28,789 nt of DNA from DASTPP01 sp035762175. Lineage in GTDB: Bacteria > Myxococcota_A > Polyangia > Polyangiales > Polyangiaceae. Each line of letters begins with the position of its first letter. Within the stretch, counting starts at the first letter, position 1. Both the position numbers and the translations under genes were made by a program. The notes below the pieces were generated by a model. The model saw only the letters and a list, made by a program, of their open reading frames with translations. It had not been told where the DNA came from and did not search any database. This document shows positions 22,800-28,789 of this stretch, piece by piece. The DNA is taken from the NCBI GenBank assembly GCA_035762175.1, contig DASTPP010000094.1, positions 1-28,789 of the forward strand, read 5' to 3'.

Positions 22800-24250
22800 A
22801 CGACGTCGAGCTCGCGCGGGGCCGGCTCCGCGAGGCGCCCGATGGCGCCGAGGCGATCGACCGCATCGAGCACCTCGAGCGGTCCTGGGGCGGGCGGGCG
22901 CCGCTCGAGCGGCTGCCCTTCGACGCGCCCCCGGGGGCGCCCGTCGACGTCGACGTCGCGGTGGCCGGCGGCGGGCTCTGGCTGGTGCTCGCCGCCGCGC
23001 TCGCCCGGCGCGGCCTGCGCGTCGCGGTGCTCGACCGCGCGCCCGTCGGCCGCGCCCACCGCGAGTGGAACGTGAGCGGCAAGGAGCTCGCCCCCTTCGT
23101 CGCGAGCGGCCTCTTCCGCCCCGCCGAGCTCGAGTCGCTCGTCGTCGCCCGCTACGCGCGGGGCGTGTGCCGCTGGCACGGCGGCGGCGCGTACCCGGTG
23201 CAAGGGGTGCTCGATCACGCGGTCGACGGGCGTGCCTTCCTCGAGGCGGTGCGCGCGAAGGCGCTCGCGGCGGGCGCGCGGCTGCTCGATCGGCACGAGC
23301 TCACCGGCTTCGGCGCCTCGGGCGGGGGGGTGCTCGTGCGCGCCCGCGAGGCCGGCGGGGGCCGGGTCGAGCTCCGGGCGCGGGTGCTGGTCGACGCGCT
23401 CGGCGCCGCGAGCCCGCACGCGCGCGTCGACCTGGGCTGCCCGACGGTGGGGGCGGTGCTCGGGGGCCTTCGCGAGGGCGAGGCCGCCGACGAGGTCGAC
23501 CCGCTCACGGGCGACATTCTGGCGACGACCGAGCACCGCGACGAGGGCCGACAGCACGTCTGGGAGGGCTTTCCGGCCGGGGGGGGCGACTACACGACCT
23601 ACCTCTTTCATTACGCGCGCGCGGCCGAGCTCGGCCCCGCGCCCCTGCTGTCGCTCTACGGCCGCTTCTTTCGGCTGCGCCCCCGCTACAAGCGCGACGG
23701 GCGGGGCGGGGCCGAGCTGCGCCGGCTGACCTTCGGCATCATCCCCGGGTGGTCGCGCCTGGGCCCCGCGCCCGCCCCGCCGGCCGACGGCGTGCTGCTG
23801 GTCGGCGACGCCGCGGCGCGGCACTCGCCGCTCACCTTCTGCGGCTTCGGCAGCATGGCCCGCTCGTTCTTGCCGATCGCCGAGGGGCTCGCGCGCGCGA
23901 TCGACGAGGGCGACCTCTCGGCCGCGAGGCTCGGTCGCCTCGCCCCCGAGCCGCCGCTCTTGCGCGGCGTCGGCGCGCTCGCGCTCCTGCTCGCCGGGCC
24001 CCGCCGCCCGCGCGACCCGGCCTCGACCAACCGCCTGCTCGACGCCGCCTTCCGCGCCCTGCACGCGCGGGGCAACGCCTTTTACGCCTCGCTCTTGCGC
24101 GACGAGATGCCGCTGCGCGACTTCGTCAGCTTTCTCTACCGCACGTCGAAATACCGCCCCGAGGTCTACCGCGACGTCGGCGCCTACCTCGGCCCGGGCG
24201 AGCTATGGCGATGGGGGCGGGCCCTTACGTGGGGCTACCTTCAGGGGTAA
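22796..24250 (+). CDS. cruA: CruA/CruP-type lycopene cyclase (FAD-dependent)
   Basis: This 484-residue flavoprotein probably forms the ionone ring(s) of gamma- or beta-carotene from lycopene. Features fitting the CruA/CruP family of green sulfur bacteria and cyanobacteria are an N-terminal extension (about 50 residues), the FAD site VDVAVAGGGLWLVLAAALARR, the REWNVSGKEL motif, and a C-terminal GDAAARHSPLTFCGFGSMARS segment. The CrtYcd heterodimer or the CrtY/CrtL monomer would look different (CrtYcd lacks the FAD domain; CrtY/CrtL are shorter). The start ATG 22796 overlaps the crtB stop (ATGA). The symbol is family-level: separating CruA from CruP needs a tree. Confidence in the family is good, but activity is inferred from the operon. 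Confidence 0.8.
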   Translation: MNDVELARGRLREAPDGAEAIDRIEHLERSWGGRAPLERLPFDAPPGAPVDVDVAVAGGGLWLVLAAALARRGLRVAVLDRAPVGRAHREWNVSGKELAPFVASGLFRPAELESLVVARYARGVCRWHGGGAYPVQGVLDHAVDGRAFLEAVRAKALAAGARLLDRHELTGFGASGGGVLVRAREAGGGRVELRARVLVDALGAASPHARVDLGCPTVGAVLGGLREGEAADEVDPLTGDILATTEHRDEGRQHVWEGFPAGGGDYTTYLFHYARAAELGPAPLLSLYGRFFRLRPRYKRDGRGGAELRRLTFGIIPGWSRLGPAPAPPADGVLLVGDAAARHSPLTFCGFGSMARSFLPIAEGLARAIDEGDLSAARLGRLAPEPPLLRGVGALALLLAGPRRPRDPASTNRLLDAAFRALHARGNAFYASLLRDEMPLRDFVSFLYRTSKYRPEVYRDVGAYLGPGELWRWGRALTWGYLQG

Positions 24251-24702
24251 GGCGGGCGTTGCCTTCACCGACGCCGCCCGCGCCTTCGTCGGCGCGTGCG
24301 AGCGGCACTGCCTAGATAGAGAAGCCGGTCGACCCGCTCGCCCTGCGCCGGCTCGTCAACGAGATCGTGCGCGCCGGGCCCCAGGCCACCCTGCGCCCGC
24401 CGCCCCGGCGGCCCCGCGCCGTCGCCGCGCGCTGACGCGCCCGACACGCCGCGTCGGCGCCCGCCCCGCCCCCCGGCGAGGGGGCTCGCGAGGGCCGCTT
24501 CACTTTTTGTGATCGCCGCCCCCCGGGCCGGCCATGGCGCCAGTCGAACGGGGCGGGCGAGCGCGCCCCCGACGAGCGCGCCGCCCGGCCCCCCGTGCCC
24601 CCCTGCCCCCGCCGCGCGGCGCTGCCTCCGCCGGGCGGCCGGCGTACGCCCACGTTCGTTTTTCGTTCGATTGTACTAATTTTCTCTTGAAAGGAAACAA
24701 CC
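24251..24702. other. intergenic stretch between the crt operon and a lipoprotein gene
   Basis: This 452-bp stretch holds the possible response-regulator remnant (24258-24435), a GC-rich stretch with weak hairpin potential (24470-24484), TCAC-TTTTT-GTGA (24500-24512), and an AT-rich promoter-like segment just before 24703. That segment contains TGTACTAAT (an extended -10 look) at about 24672-24680. No intact gene is seen. Confidence 0.5.
24258..24435 (+). pseudogene. possible remnant of a response-regulator receiver domain (C-terminal end)
   Basis: Reading from 24316, IEKPVDPLALRRLVNEIV (then a tail to TGA at 24433-24435) closely resembles the beta5-alpha5 end of receiver domains, in which a Lys-Pro pair is followed by a helix. 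The codon just before is TAG. In another frame, 24258-24317 reads VAFTDAARAFVGACERHCLD, plausible as the preceding beta4-alpha4 with a frameshift near 24315. It starts only a few bases after the cyclase stop, and no receiver N-terminus exists. A chance open stretch in GC-rich DNA is the alternative. Confidence 0.35.
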
Positions 24703-25683
24703 ATGCGCCCCGCCATCGCCAACGCCGCCCGGAGCCTCGCCGCCCTCTTCCTGTTGGCCCCCGCCTTCGCCGCCTGCCAAGGCCCCTCGAGCGACGACGC
24801 GAACTCGGCCGGCCCGAGCAGCCAGCCGTCCGAGGCCGAGGCCCAGCGCGCCGAGAAAGAGGGCGAGTGCGCCCCCGACGAGGTGCCCGAGAAGGTCTGT
24901 AAAGACCTGCCCGACGGCAGCGTCGAGTGCGTCATCATCTGCGTGCCGCAGCAGCCGCAGTTCCCCGGGTGTGACCCGGGCACGCACCCGGTCAAGGCGT
25001 GCAAGCCCGCCGACGGGCCCGACGGCGAGTGCTTCATCCTCTGCCTGCCCGACGATCCGCCCCCGCCGGTCGACCCCGACGAGTGCGGCCCGGGCACGCA
25101 CCCCGAGTGGGTCTGCGAGGGCCCGATCCCCCTGCCCTGGCCGGCCCCGGGGCCCGATCCGTTCCCCTACCCGGGCGACCCGAACGATCCGCGCGACCCG
25201 AACGACCCGCGCGACCCGCGCGACCTGCCGACCGGCGGCGGCACGGGCTACCCGGGCGACCCGGACGGCGGCGAGTGCAAGATCGTCTGCATGCCCGACG
25301 CGCCCCCGGTGCCCGAGTGCCCGCCGGGCACGCACCCCGAGAAGGTCTGCCGCTTCGACCCGCAGACGGGCGAAGAGGTCTGCTTCGTCGAGTGCTTGCC
25401 CGACGGCGGTGAGCCGCCGCCCTGGCCCGAGTGCCCGGACGGGAGCTTCCCCGAGCTCGTGTGCAAGGACATCGGCAACGGCGAGGTCGTCTGCGAGGTC
25501 ATCTGCGCGCCGAAGGACCCGACCGAGCCGCCGCCGGAGTGCCCGGACGGGAGCTTCCCCGAGCTCGTGTGCAAAGATATCGGCAACGGCGAGGTCGTTT
25601 GCGAGCGCGTCTGCACGCCGCAAGATCCGACCGAGCCGCCCTACCCGGGGCCCCAGCCCGTCCCGACGCCCGACAAGCCCTGA
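24703..25683 (+). CDS. secreted lipoprotein built of six four-cysteine modules
   Basis: The signal segment SLAALFLLAPAFAACQG gives a lipobox-like FAAC, so the 326-residue product should be lipidated and exported. After an acidic linker it carries six modules of the pattern C-x9-C-x(9-10)-C-x3-C, for example CPPGTHPEKVC...CFVEC. In the third module the second and third cysteines are split by a ~50-residue Pro/Asp/Arg linker (DPNDPRDPNDPRDPRD). Modules 5 and 6 are nearly identical and come from a 108-bp duplication. The 24 module cysteines suggest disulfide-stabilised knots; the function is unknown. A strong Shine-Dalgarno AAGGAAA lies before ATG 24703. A T/A-rich upstream segment (TACTAATTTTCTC) may be the promoter. 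Confidence 0.85.
   Translation: MRPAIANAARSLAALFLLAPAFAACQGPSSDDANSAGPSSQPSEAEAQRAEKEGECAPDEVPEKVCKDLPDGSVECVIICVPQQPQFPGCDPGTHPVKACKPADGPDGECFILCLPDDPPPPVDPDECGPGTHPEWVCEGPIPLPWPAPGPDPFPYPGDPNDPRDPNDPRDPRDLPTGGGTGYPGDPDGGECKIVCMPDAPPVPECPPGTHPEKVCRFDPQTGEEVCFVECLPDGGEPPPWPECPDGSFPELVCKDIGNGEVVCEVICAPKDPTEPPPECPDGSFPELVCKDIGNGEVVCERVCTPQDPTEPPYPGPQPVPTPDKP
25429..25644. repeat. 108-bp in-frame direct repeat (modules 5 and 6)
   Basis: Copies at 25429-25536 and 25537-25644 are identical for the first ~38 nt and differ by roughly ten bases over most of the rest, diverging fully at the last codons. Each encodes a 36-residue cysteine module. This looks like a recent tandem duplication. Confidence 0.9.
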
Positions 25684-25743
25684 GCGGCGCCTCGGGCGCA
25701 GGCGGCTCACCCCGGGCGTCGGGGCGGGCGCGCCGCCGAGCTT

Positions 25744-25791
25744 GCCGGCGCCGGGCCGGGCGACGTCCTTTTCGCCCGGCCCGGCGCCGGC
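25744..25791 (+). terminator. perfect 20-bp hairpin after the cysteine-rich lipoprotein gene
   Basis: 25744-25763 and 25772-25791 are exact reverse complements, separated by the 8-nt loop CGTCCTTT. CTTTGTGATC follows, with only a short T-run. It sits 61 bp behind the stop at 25683. It is a strong candidate transcription terminator or mRNA 3'-end stabiliser, between two lipoprotein genes on the same strand. Confidence 0.7.
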
Positions 25792-25889
25792 CTTTGTGAT
25801 CAGACCCGCGGGCCGCGGCCATCAAGGCGCCGCGGCCACGCACGAAGGCCCCCTTCGAGGCCGCACTTTCTTTCATTAGGAGAATAACC

Positions 25890-26273
25890 ATGCTTCGTAT
25901 CTTCTCGGTAAAATGGCTCGTGGTGGCGGCCCTCGCGGGCTCGCTCGGTGCCCTCGCCGCCTGCGGCGACGACGACGACGACCAGGGCACGACCAAGGGC
26001 GCGGGCGGCTCGTCCGGCACGGGGGGCCGATCCGGCACCGGCGGCACCGGCGGCACCGGCGGCACCGGCGGCACCGGCGGCACCGGCGGCGGTGCGGGCA
26101 CGGGTGGTGCGGCCGGCACGGGCGGCGCGGCGGGTACGGGCGGCGCGGCCGGGGCGGCGGGCGCGGCGGGCGCGGCGGGCGCGGCCGGCTCGAGCGGCGG
26201 GGCCGGCGCGGCCGGGGCGGCGGGCAGCAGCCTCGCACCGGACGAGGTCGTCCTTCCCGAGCCGATCGACTGA
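25890..26273 (+). CDS. short Gly/Thr/Ala-rich lipoprotein
   Basis: The 127-residue product begins MLRIFSVKWLVVAALAGSLGALAACGDD, with a lipobox-like LAAC, so it should be an exported lipoprotein. After an Asp-rich start (DDDDDQG), it is almost wholly GTGG and GAAG repeats (residues about 40-115), followed by the acidic tail LAPDEVVLPEPID. Such low-complexity lipoproteins are common in GC-rich Myxococcota. No domain is recognisable, and a structural or spacer role is a guess. The start is ATG 25890 with AGGAG 7 nt upstream, in an AT-rich setting (TTTCTTTCATTAGGAGAATA). It follows the cysteine-rich lipoprotein gene after a 206-bp gap containing a hairpin. Confidence 0.8.
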   Translation: MLRIFSVKWLVVAALAGSLGALAACGDDDDDQGTTKGAGGSSGTGGRSGTGGTGGTGGTGGTGGTGGGAGTGGAAGTGGAAGTGGAAGAAGAAGAAGAAGSSGGAGAAGAAGSSLAPDEVVLPEPID

Positions 26274-26375
26274 GCCGAGGCCGGGCTTGGCGCCGGGCCC
26301 GCGCGCAGGGGCGCGAGGCGCGAGGCGCGACAAACGCTGTAGACGCCCCCCTGCCGACGCCCTAGCCCGGGGCCC

Positions 26376-27356
26376 ATGACTCTGTTCGTCACGGGGGGCT
26401 CGGGCTTCGTGGGCCGGGCCCTGCTGGCCGAGCTGGCAAAGCGGGGGCGGCCGGCGCGGGCGCTCGCGCGCAGCGAGGGCGCGGCCGAGATCGTGCGGGG
26501 CCTCGGCGCCGAGCCCGCCCGCGCTTCGCTCGACGACGGGGCAGCGATCGCGAGGGCGCTCGAGGGCTGCGACGCGATCGTGCACTCGGCGGCGAAGGTC
26601 GACGAGTGGGGGCCGCGCGACGAATTTTACCGCACCAACGTCGAGGCGACGAAGCGCCTGCTCGAGCTCGGGCGCGCGGCGGGGGTTCGCCGCTTCGTAC
26701 ACATCAGCACCGAGGCGGTGCTCGCCGACGGCGCCCCGATCGTCGACGCCGACGAGACGCGCCCCTACCCCGCCCGCTTCGCCGGCCTCTACCCGGAGAC
26801 CAAGGCCGAGGCCGAGCGCGCGGTGCTCGCGGCCTCGGGCGGCGGCTTCGAGGCGCTCGCCCTGCGGCCGCGCTTCGTCTGGGGGCTCGGCGACACGACG
26901 CTCGTGCCCAAGCTGGCCGAGGCGATGCGCCGCGGGCGCTTCGCCTGGGTCGACGGCGGGCACTTTTTGACCTCGACCTGCCACGTGGGCAACCTCGTCG
27001 AGGCCGTCTGCTTGGCGCTCGAGCGCGGGGCGGGCGGGCAGGCGTACTTCGTGACCGACGGGCCTCCGGTCGAGTTCCGCGCGTTTGTCACGAGCCTGCT
27101 GCGCACGCAGGGCGTCGAGCCCCCCGCGCGCAGCGTACCGAGGGCCCTGGCGCGCGCCGCGGCCGCGCTCGCCGAGGGGGCGGCGGCGCTCACGGGGCGG
27201 CGCCCGCCCTTCACGCGCACCGGCGTCGCGCTCGCGGGCCAGCGGGTCACGGTCGTCGACCGGAAGGCCCGGCGCGAGCTCGGCTACGAGGGCACGATCA
27301 CGCGCGACGAGGGCCTCGCGCAGATGGCCGCGGCCTCGGCCCCGGCGGGGGCCTAG
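26376..27356 (+). CDS. extended SDR family NAD(P)-dependent epimerase/dehydrogenase
   Basis: The 326-residue product has the extended-SDR signature GGSGFVG (7-13) for NAD(P) binding, an IVHSAAKVDEWG stretch, and the catalytic Tyr139-x3-Lys143 in YPETK with a preceding HISTEAV. The central RPRFVWGLGD and later TSTCHVGNLVEAV match the epimerase/3-beta-hydroxysteroid-dehydrogenase/HpnA-like branch. The substrate could be a nucleotide sugar, a steroid or isoprenoid alcohol, or another hydroxy compound. Its position by carotenoid genes hints at isoprenoid chemistry, without proof. The start is ATG 26376. Its TAG stop overlaps the stop of the convergent crtZ gene by two bases. Confidence 0.88.
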   Translation: MTLFVTGGSGFVGRALLAELAKRGRPARALARSEGAAEIVRGLGAEPARASLDDGAAIARALEGCDAIVHSAAKVDEWGPRDEFYRTNVEATKRLLELGRAAGVRRFVHISTEAVLADGAPIVDADETRPYPARFAGLYPETKAEAERAVLAASGGGFEALALRPRFVWGLGDTTLVPKLAEAMRRGRFAWVDGGHFLTSTCHVGNLVEAVCLALERGAGGQAYFVTDGPPVEFRAFVTSLLRTQGVEPPARSVPRALARAAAALAEGAAALTGRRPPFTRTGVALAGQRVTVVDRKARRELGYEGTITRDEGLAQMAAASAPAGA

Positions 27357-27862
27357 TAGCCGTGGGGGCCGGGGGACAAGGGGCGTTCGAGCGCGGGGCG
27401 CAGCTCGTCGCGCAGCGGCCTCGGCACGTAGAAGAAGCCGTAGGGCGCGCGGCCGCGGCGGTGGTGCACGAGGTGTGCTTCGTACCAGAGCCGCACCAGG
27501 CGGAAGCGCAAGAGGCCCTGCACCGGCAGGCGCCCGTGCACCAGCCCGTCATGAAAGGTGAAATAGAGCAGGCCGAAGGCGCTCATGCCGATGCCCCAGC
27601 CGTAGGCGAGATCGCGCAGCGCGCTGGGGGGCCCGACGCAGCCGTAAAGAATGAGGGCGAGCGCGATCGGCGCGTGGGTGGCCGAGAGCAGATCGTTCGC
27701 CTCGAAGCGGCCGCGGCGCCGGCGGTGGTGGCTCTTGTGCAGGGGCCAGAGCAGCGCGTGCCAGACGCGGCCGTGCAAGAAGGCCGCCCACGCCTCCATG
27801 GAGGTGATCGCGCAGAGCGCCGAGAGCGCCCAGATCGCGACCGAGATCGCGCGCTCGCTCAC
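27353..27862 (-). CDS. crtZ: beta-carotene hydroxylase (CrtZ-type)
   Basis: CrtZ is a non-haem di-iron membrane enzyme that adds 3-hydroxyls to beta-ionone rings, making cryptoxanthin and zeaxanthin. The 169-residue product has the expected histidine clusters: WHALLWPLHKSHH (His35, 42, 45 and 46), FHDGLVHGRLP (His104 and 109) and AHLVHH (His130, 133 and 134), with GRFEANDL between as in CrtZ. It has about four hydrophobic helices. The start is GTG 27862, with GGGGGG a few bases upstream; a longer in-frame version to 27931 would run through the palindrome and add an Arg/Pro-rich stretch. Divergent from the acyltransferase by 107 bp, and about 3.1 kb downstream of the cyclase gene. Confidence 0.9.
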   Translation of the reverse strand: MSERAISVAIWALSALCAITSMEAWAAFLHGRVWHALLWPLHKSHHRRRRGRFEANDLLSATHAPIALALILYGCVGPPSALRDLAYGWGIGMSAFGLLYFTFHDGLVHGRLPVQGLLRFRLVRLWYEAHLVHHRRGRAPYGFFYVPRPLRDELRPALERPLSPGPHGY

Positions 27863-27885
27863 GGCGCCCCCCGGGGCGCTCGGCC

Positions 27886-27953
27886 CGGCCGGGCGAAGGC
27901 GGGCCGAGCGCGGCGGGCGAGACGCCAGCACTCGGCGCGCCTTCGCCCGGCCG
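27886..27953. promoter_or_regulatory. 23-bp-arm palindrome centred between crtZ and the acyltransferase gene
   Basis: 27886-27908 and 27931-27953 are reverse complements with one mismatch (22/23), separated by 22 nt. The arms contain CGGCCGGGCGAAGGCG. The centre (about 27919.5) lies 57 and 50 bp from the two start codons, so it is nearly symmetric in the shared promoter region. It could be an operator for a dimeric regulator, or a REP-like hairpin. No -10/-35 can be called with confidence. Confidence 0.6.
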
Positions 27954-27969
27954 AGCCGAGGGCGCCGCG

Positions 27970-28710
27970 ATGATCGAGGCCGACAAGTGGGCGCCCTTCG
28001 AGGCGTGGTTCCTCGGGCGGGTGCGGGCGCGGCTGCGGGCGGGCTTCACCTCGCTCAAGGTGCGGGGCGCCGAGCACGTGCGCGAGGCGGCCGGGCGCGG
28101 GCCGCAGCTCTGGGTGGGCAACCACACGAGCTGGTGGGACCCGCTCATCATCTTCTACCTCTCGCGCGGGTTCTTCGACCTCGACGGCCACGCCATGATG
28201 GACGCGTCGAACCTGCGCAAGCTGCCCTTCTTCTCGCGCATCGGCGCCTTCGGCGTCGACCTCGGCGACCCGGCCGACGGCGCCCGCGCGCTGCGCTACG
28301 CCGCGCGCCTCTTGCGCGGCGGCGGCCCGCGCCGCATGGTCGCCGTCTTCCCGCAGGGGAGCGAGCGCCCCGTCACCGAGCGGCCGCTCGGCTTTCGGCC
28401 CGGGTCGGCCGAGCTCGCGCGGCTCGCGCCCGCGGCGGGCGTGCTGCCCTTCGCCCTGCGCTACGAGATGCAGGCCGAAGAGAAGCCCAACGCCTACGTC
28501 GCCTTCGGCGCGCCGCTCGGGCCCGAGCGCTCGGTCGCCGCGGCGCGCGCGGCGCAGGAGGCCGCCGTCGCCCGCCTGCTCGACGAGCTCGACGGGGCGC
28601 TCTGCGCGGGCGAGCTCTCGGGCTACACCCCGCTCTTCGTCAGCCGCCCCGCGCTCGCGCCGCTGGCGACCGAGGCGCTCGCCTGGGCCTTCCGGCCGCG
28701 AAAGGGCTGA
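27970..28710 (+). CDS. PlsC-family 1-acyl-glycerol-phosphate-type acyltransferase
   Basis: The 246-residue protein has the acyltransferase block I HX4D motif NHTSWWDP (His52-Asp57) and block III FPQGSERP (127-134), where most relatives have FPEGTR. It lacks a clear N-terminal membrane helix; the first 30 residues are amphipathic. PlsC relatives make phosphatidic acid, but family members in carotenoid clusters (staphyloxanthin CrtO, chlorobactene CruD) put fatty acids on carotenoid sugars or hydroxyls. Divergent pairing with crtZ across a palindrome suggests a carotenoid-modifying role, but a general lipid function is equally possible. The start is ATG 27970, and no strong Shine-Dalgarno site is seen. 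Confidence 0.85.
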   Translation: MIEADKWAPFEAWFLGRVRARLRAGFTSLKVRGAEHVREAAGRGPQLWVGNHTSWWDPLIIFYLSRGFFDLDGHAMMDASNLRKLPFFSRIGAFGVDLGDPADGARALRYAARLLRGGGPRRMVAVFPQGSERPVTERPLGFRPGSAELARLAPAAGVLPFALRYEMQAEEKPNAYVAFGAPLGPERSVAAARAAQEAAVARLLDELDGALCAGELSGYTPLFVSRPALAPLATEALAWAFRPRKG

Positions 28711-28715
28711 GCGCA

Positions 28716-28789
28716 TCAGGCCCCGACCTCGGCCTTCAAGAGCTCGATGAGCTTGCGCCGGCCCTCGGCGTCGACGACCCCCTCGGCCG
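28716..28789 (-). CDS. partial minus-strand gene, C-terminal end only
   Basis: The last 74 bases read on the minus strand as an open frame ending VVDAEGRRKLIELLKAEVGA with a TGA at 28718-28716. It is convergent with the acyltransferase (5-bp gap). The helical, charged C-terminus gives no family. The gene continues beyond the window. Confidence 0.55.
   Translation of the reverse strand, partial: AEGVVDAEGRRKLIELLKAEVGA

Noticed and set aside
24500..24512. TCAC-TTTTT-GTGA as a CRP-type site
   Set aside because: The half-sites face the wrong way round for TGTGA-N6-TCACA and are only 4 bp long.
24312..25097. Minus-strand frame opposite the cysteine-rich lipoprotein
   Set aside because: The plus-strand gene has signal peptide, lipobox, module pattern and a Shine-Dalgarno site.
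1..28789. tRNA or rRNA genes, insertion sequences, prophage genes
   Set aside because: No cloverleaf with CCA end, rRNA segment, transposase or integrase was found by reading both strands.

Overview
The window is about 75% GC by eye, with dense genes, G/C-ending codons, long spurious antisense frames, many exported lipoproteins, glycine/threonine-rich low-complexity proteins and several minisatellite-like tandem repeats. This suggests a Myxococcota (Polyangia-like) chromosome. That placement rests on sequence character only; there is no rRNA or tRNA in the window to confirm it. No phage, insertion sequence or CRISPR array was seen.

Layout. (1) 24-5323, minus strand: a housekeeping run read as dprA, topA, trmFO (DNA uptake/recombination, supercoil relaxation, tRNA m5U54 methylation). 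(2) 5655-6326 (-): a proline/glycine-rich lipoprotein, followed by a 0.9-kb stretch without a convincing gene that holds a 55-bp tandem repeat, hairpins and an AT-rich island. (3) 7241-12887 (+): a cell-envelope set of GT4 glycosyltransferase, RND/MMPL lipid-type exporter and second GT4 glycosyltransferase, the last two coupled by a GTGA overlap. A nested, REP-like inverted-repeat structure follows (12874-13090). (4) 13112-14945 (-): two secreted proteins, an SRPBCC-fold protein and an M48 metalloprotease. (5) 15293-18790 (+): a DHH-type phosphohydrolase and two unrecognised conserved-looking proteins. (6) 18795-20267 (-): a predicted beta-propeller-like lipoprotein. (7) 20369-24250 (+): a tightly overlapped carotenoid operon of crtI (desaturase), crtB (phytoene synthase) and a CruA/CruP-type lycopene cyclase. 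(8) 24258-24435: a possible broken response-regulator remnant. (9) 24703-26273 (+): two secreted lipoproteins, one built of six four-cysteine modules and one a Gly/Ala/Thr-rich low-complexity chain. (10) 26376-28710: an extended SDR, a crtZ-type carotene hydroxylase (-) and a PlsC-type acyltransferase (+), the last two divergent around a 23-bp-arm palindrome. A partial minus-strand gene ends the window.

How the genes fit together. crtB, crtI and the CruA-like cyclase would make phytoene, lycopene and then a cyclised carotene. crtZ would hydroxylate the ring, and the nearby acyltransferase (and perhaps the SDR) could decorate the product, giving an acylated xanthophyll. This is inference from family and neighbourhood. 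The GT-MMPL-GT set suggests assembly and export of a glycosylated lipid or polymer.

The observations most worth following are the unusual cyclase type with a hydroxylase/acyltransferase pair, the symmetric palindrome between crtZ and the acyltransferase, the nested REP-like structure, a TATNN(T/C)-(6-8 nt)-ATG arrangement before four genes without Shine-Dalgarno sites, the replaced TM-helix acidic residues in the MMPL exporter, and the six-module cysteine lipoprotein.
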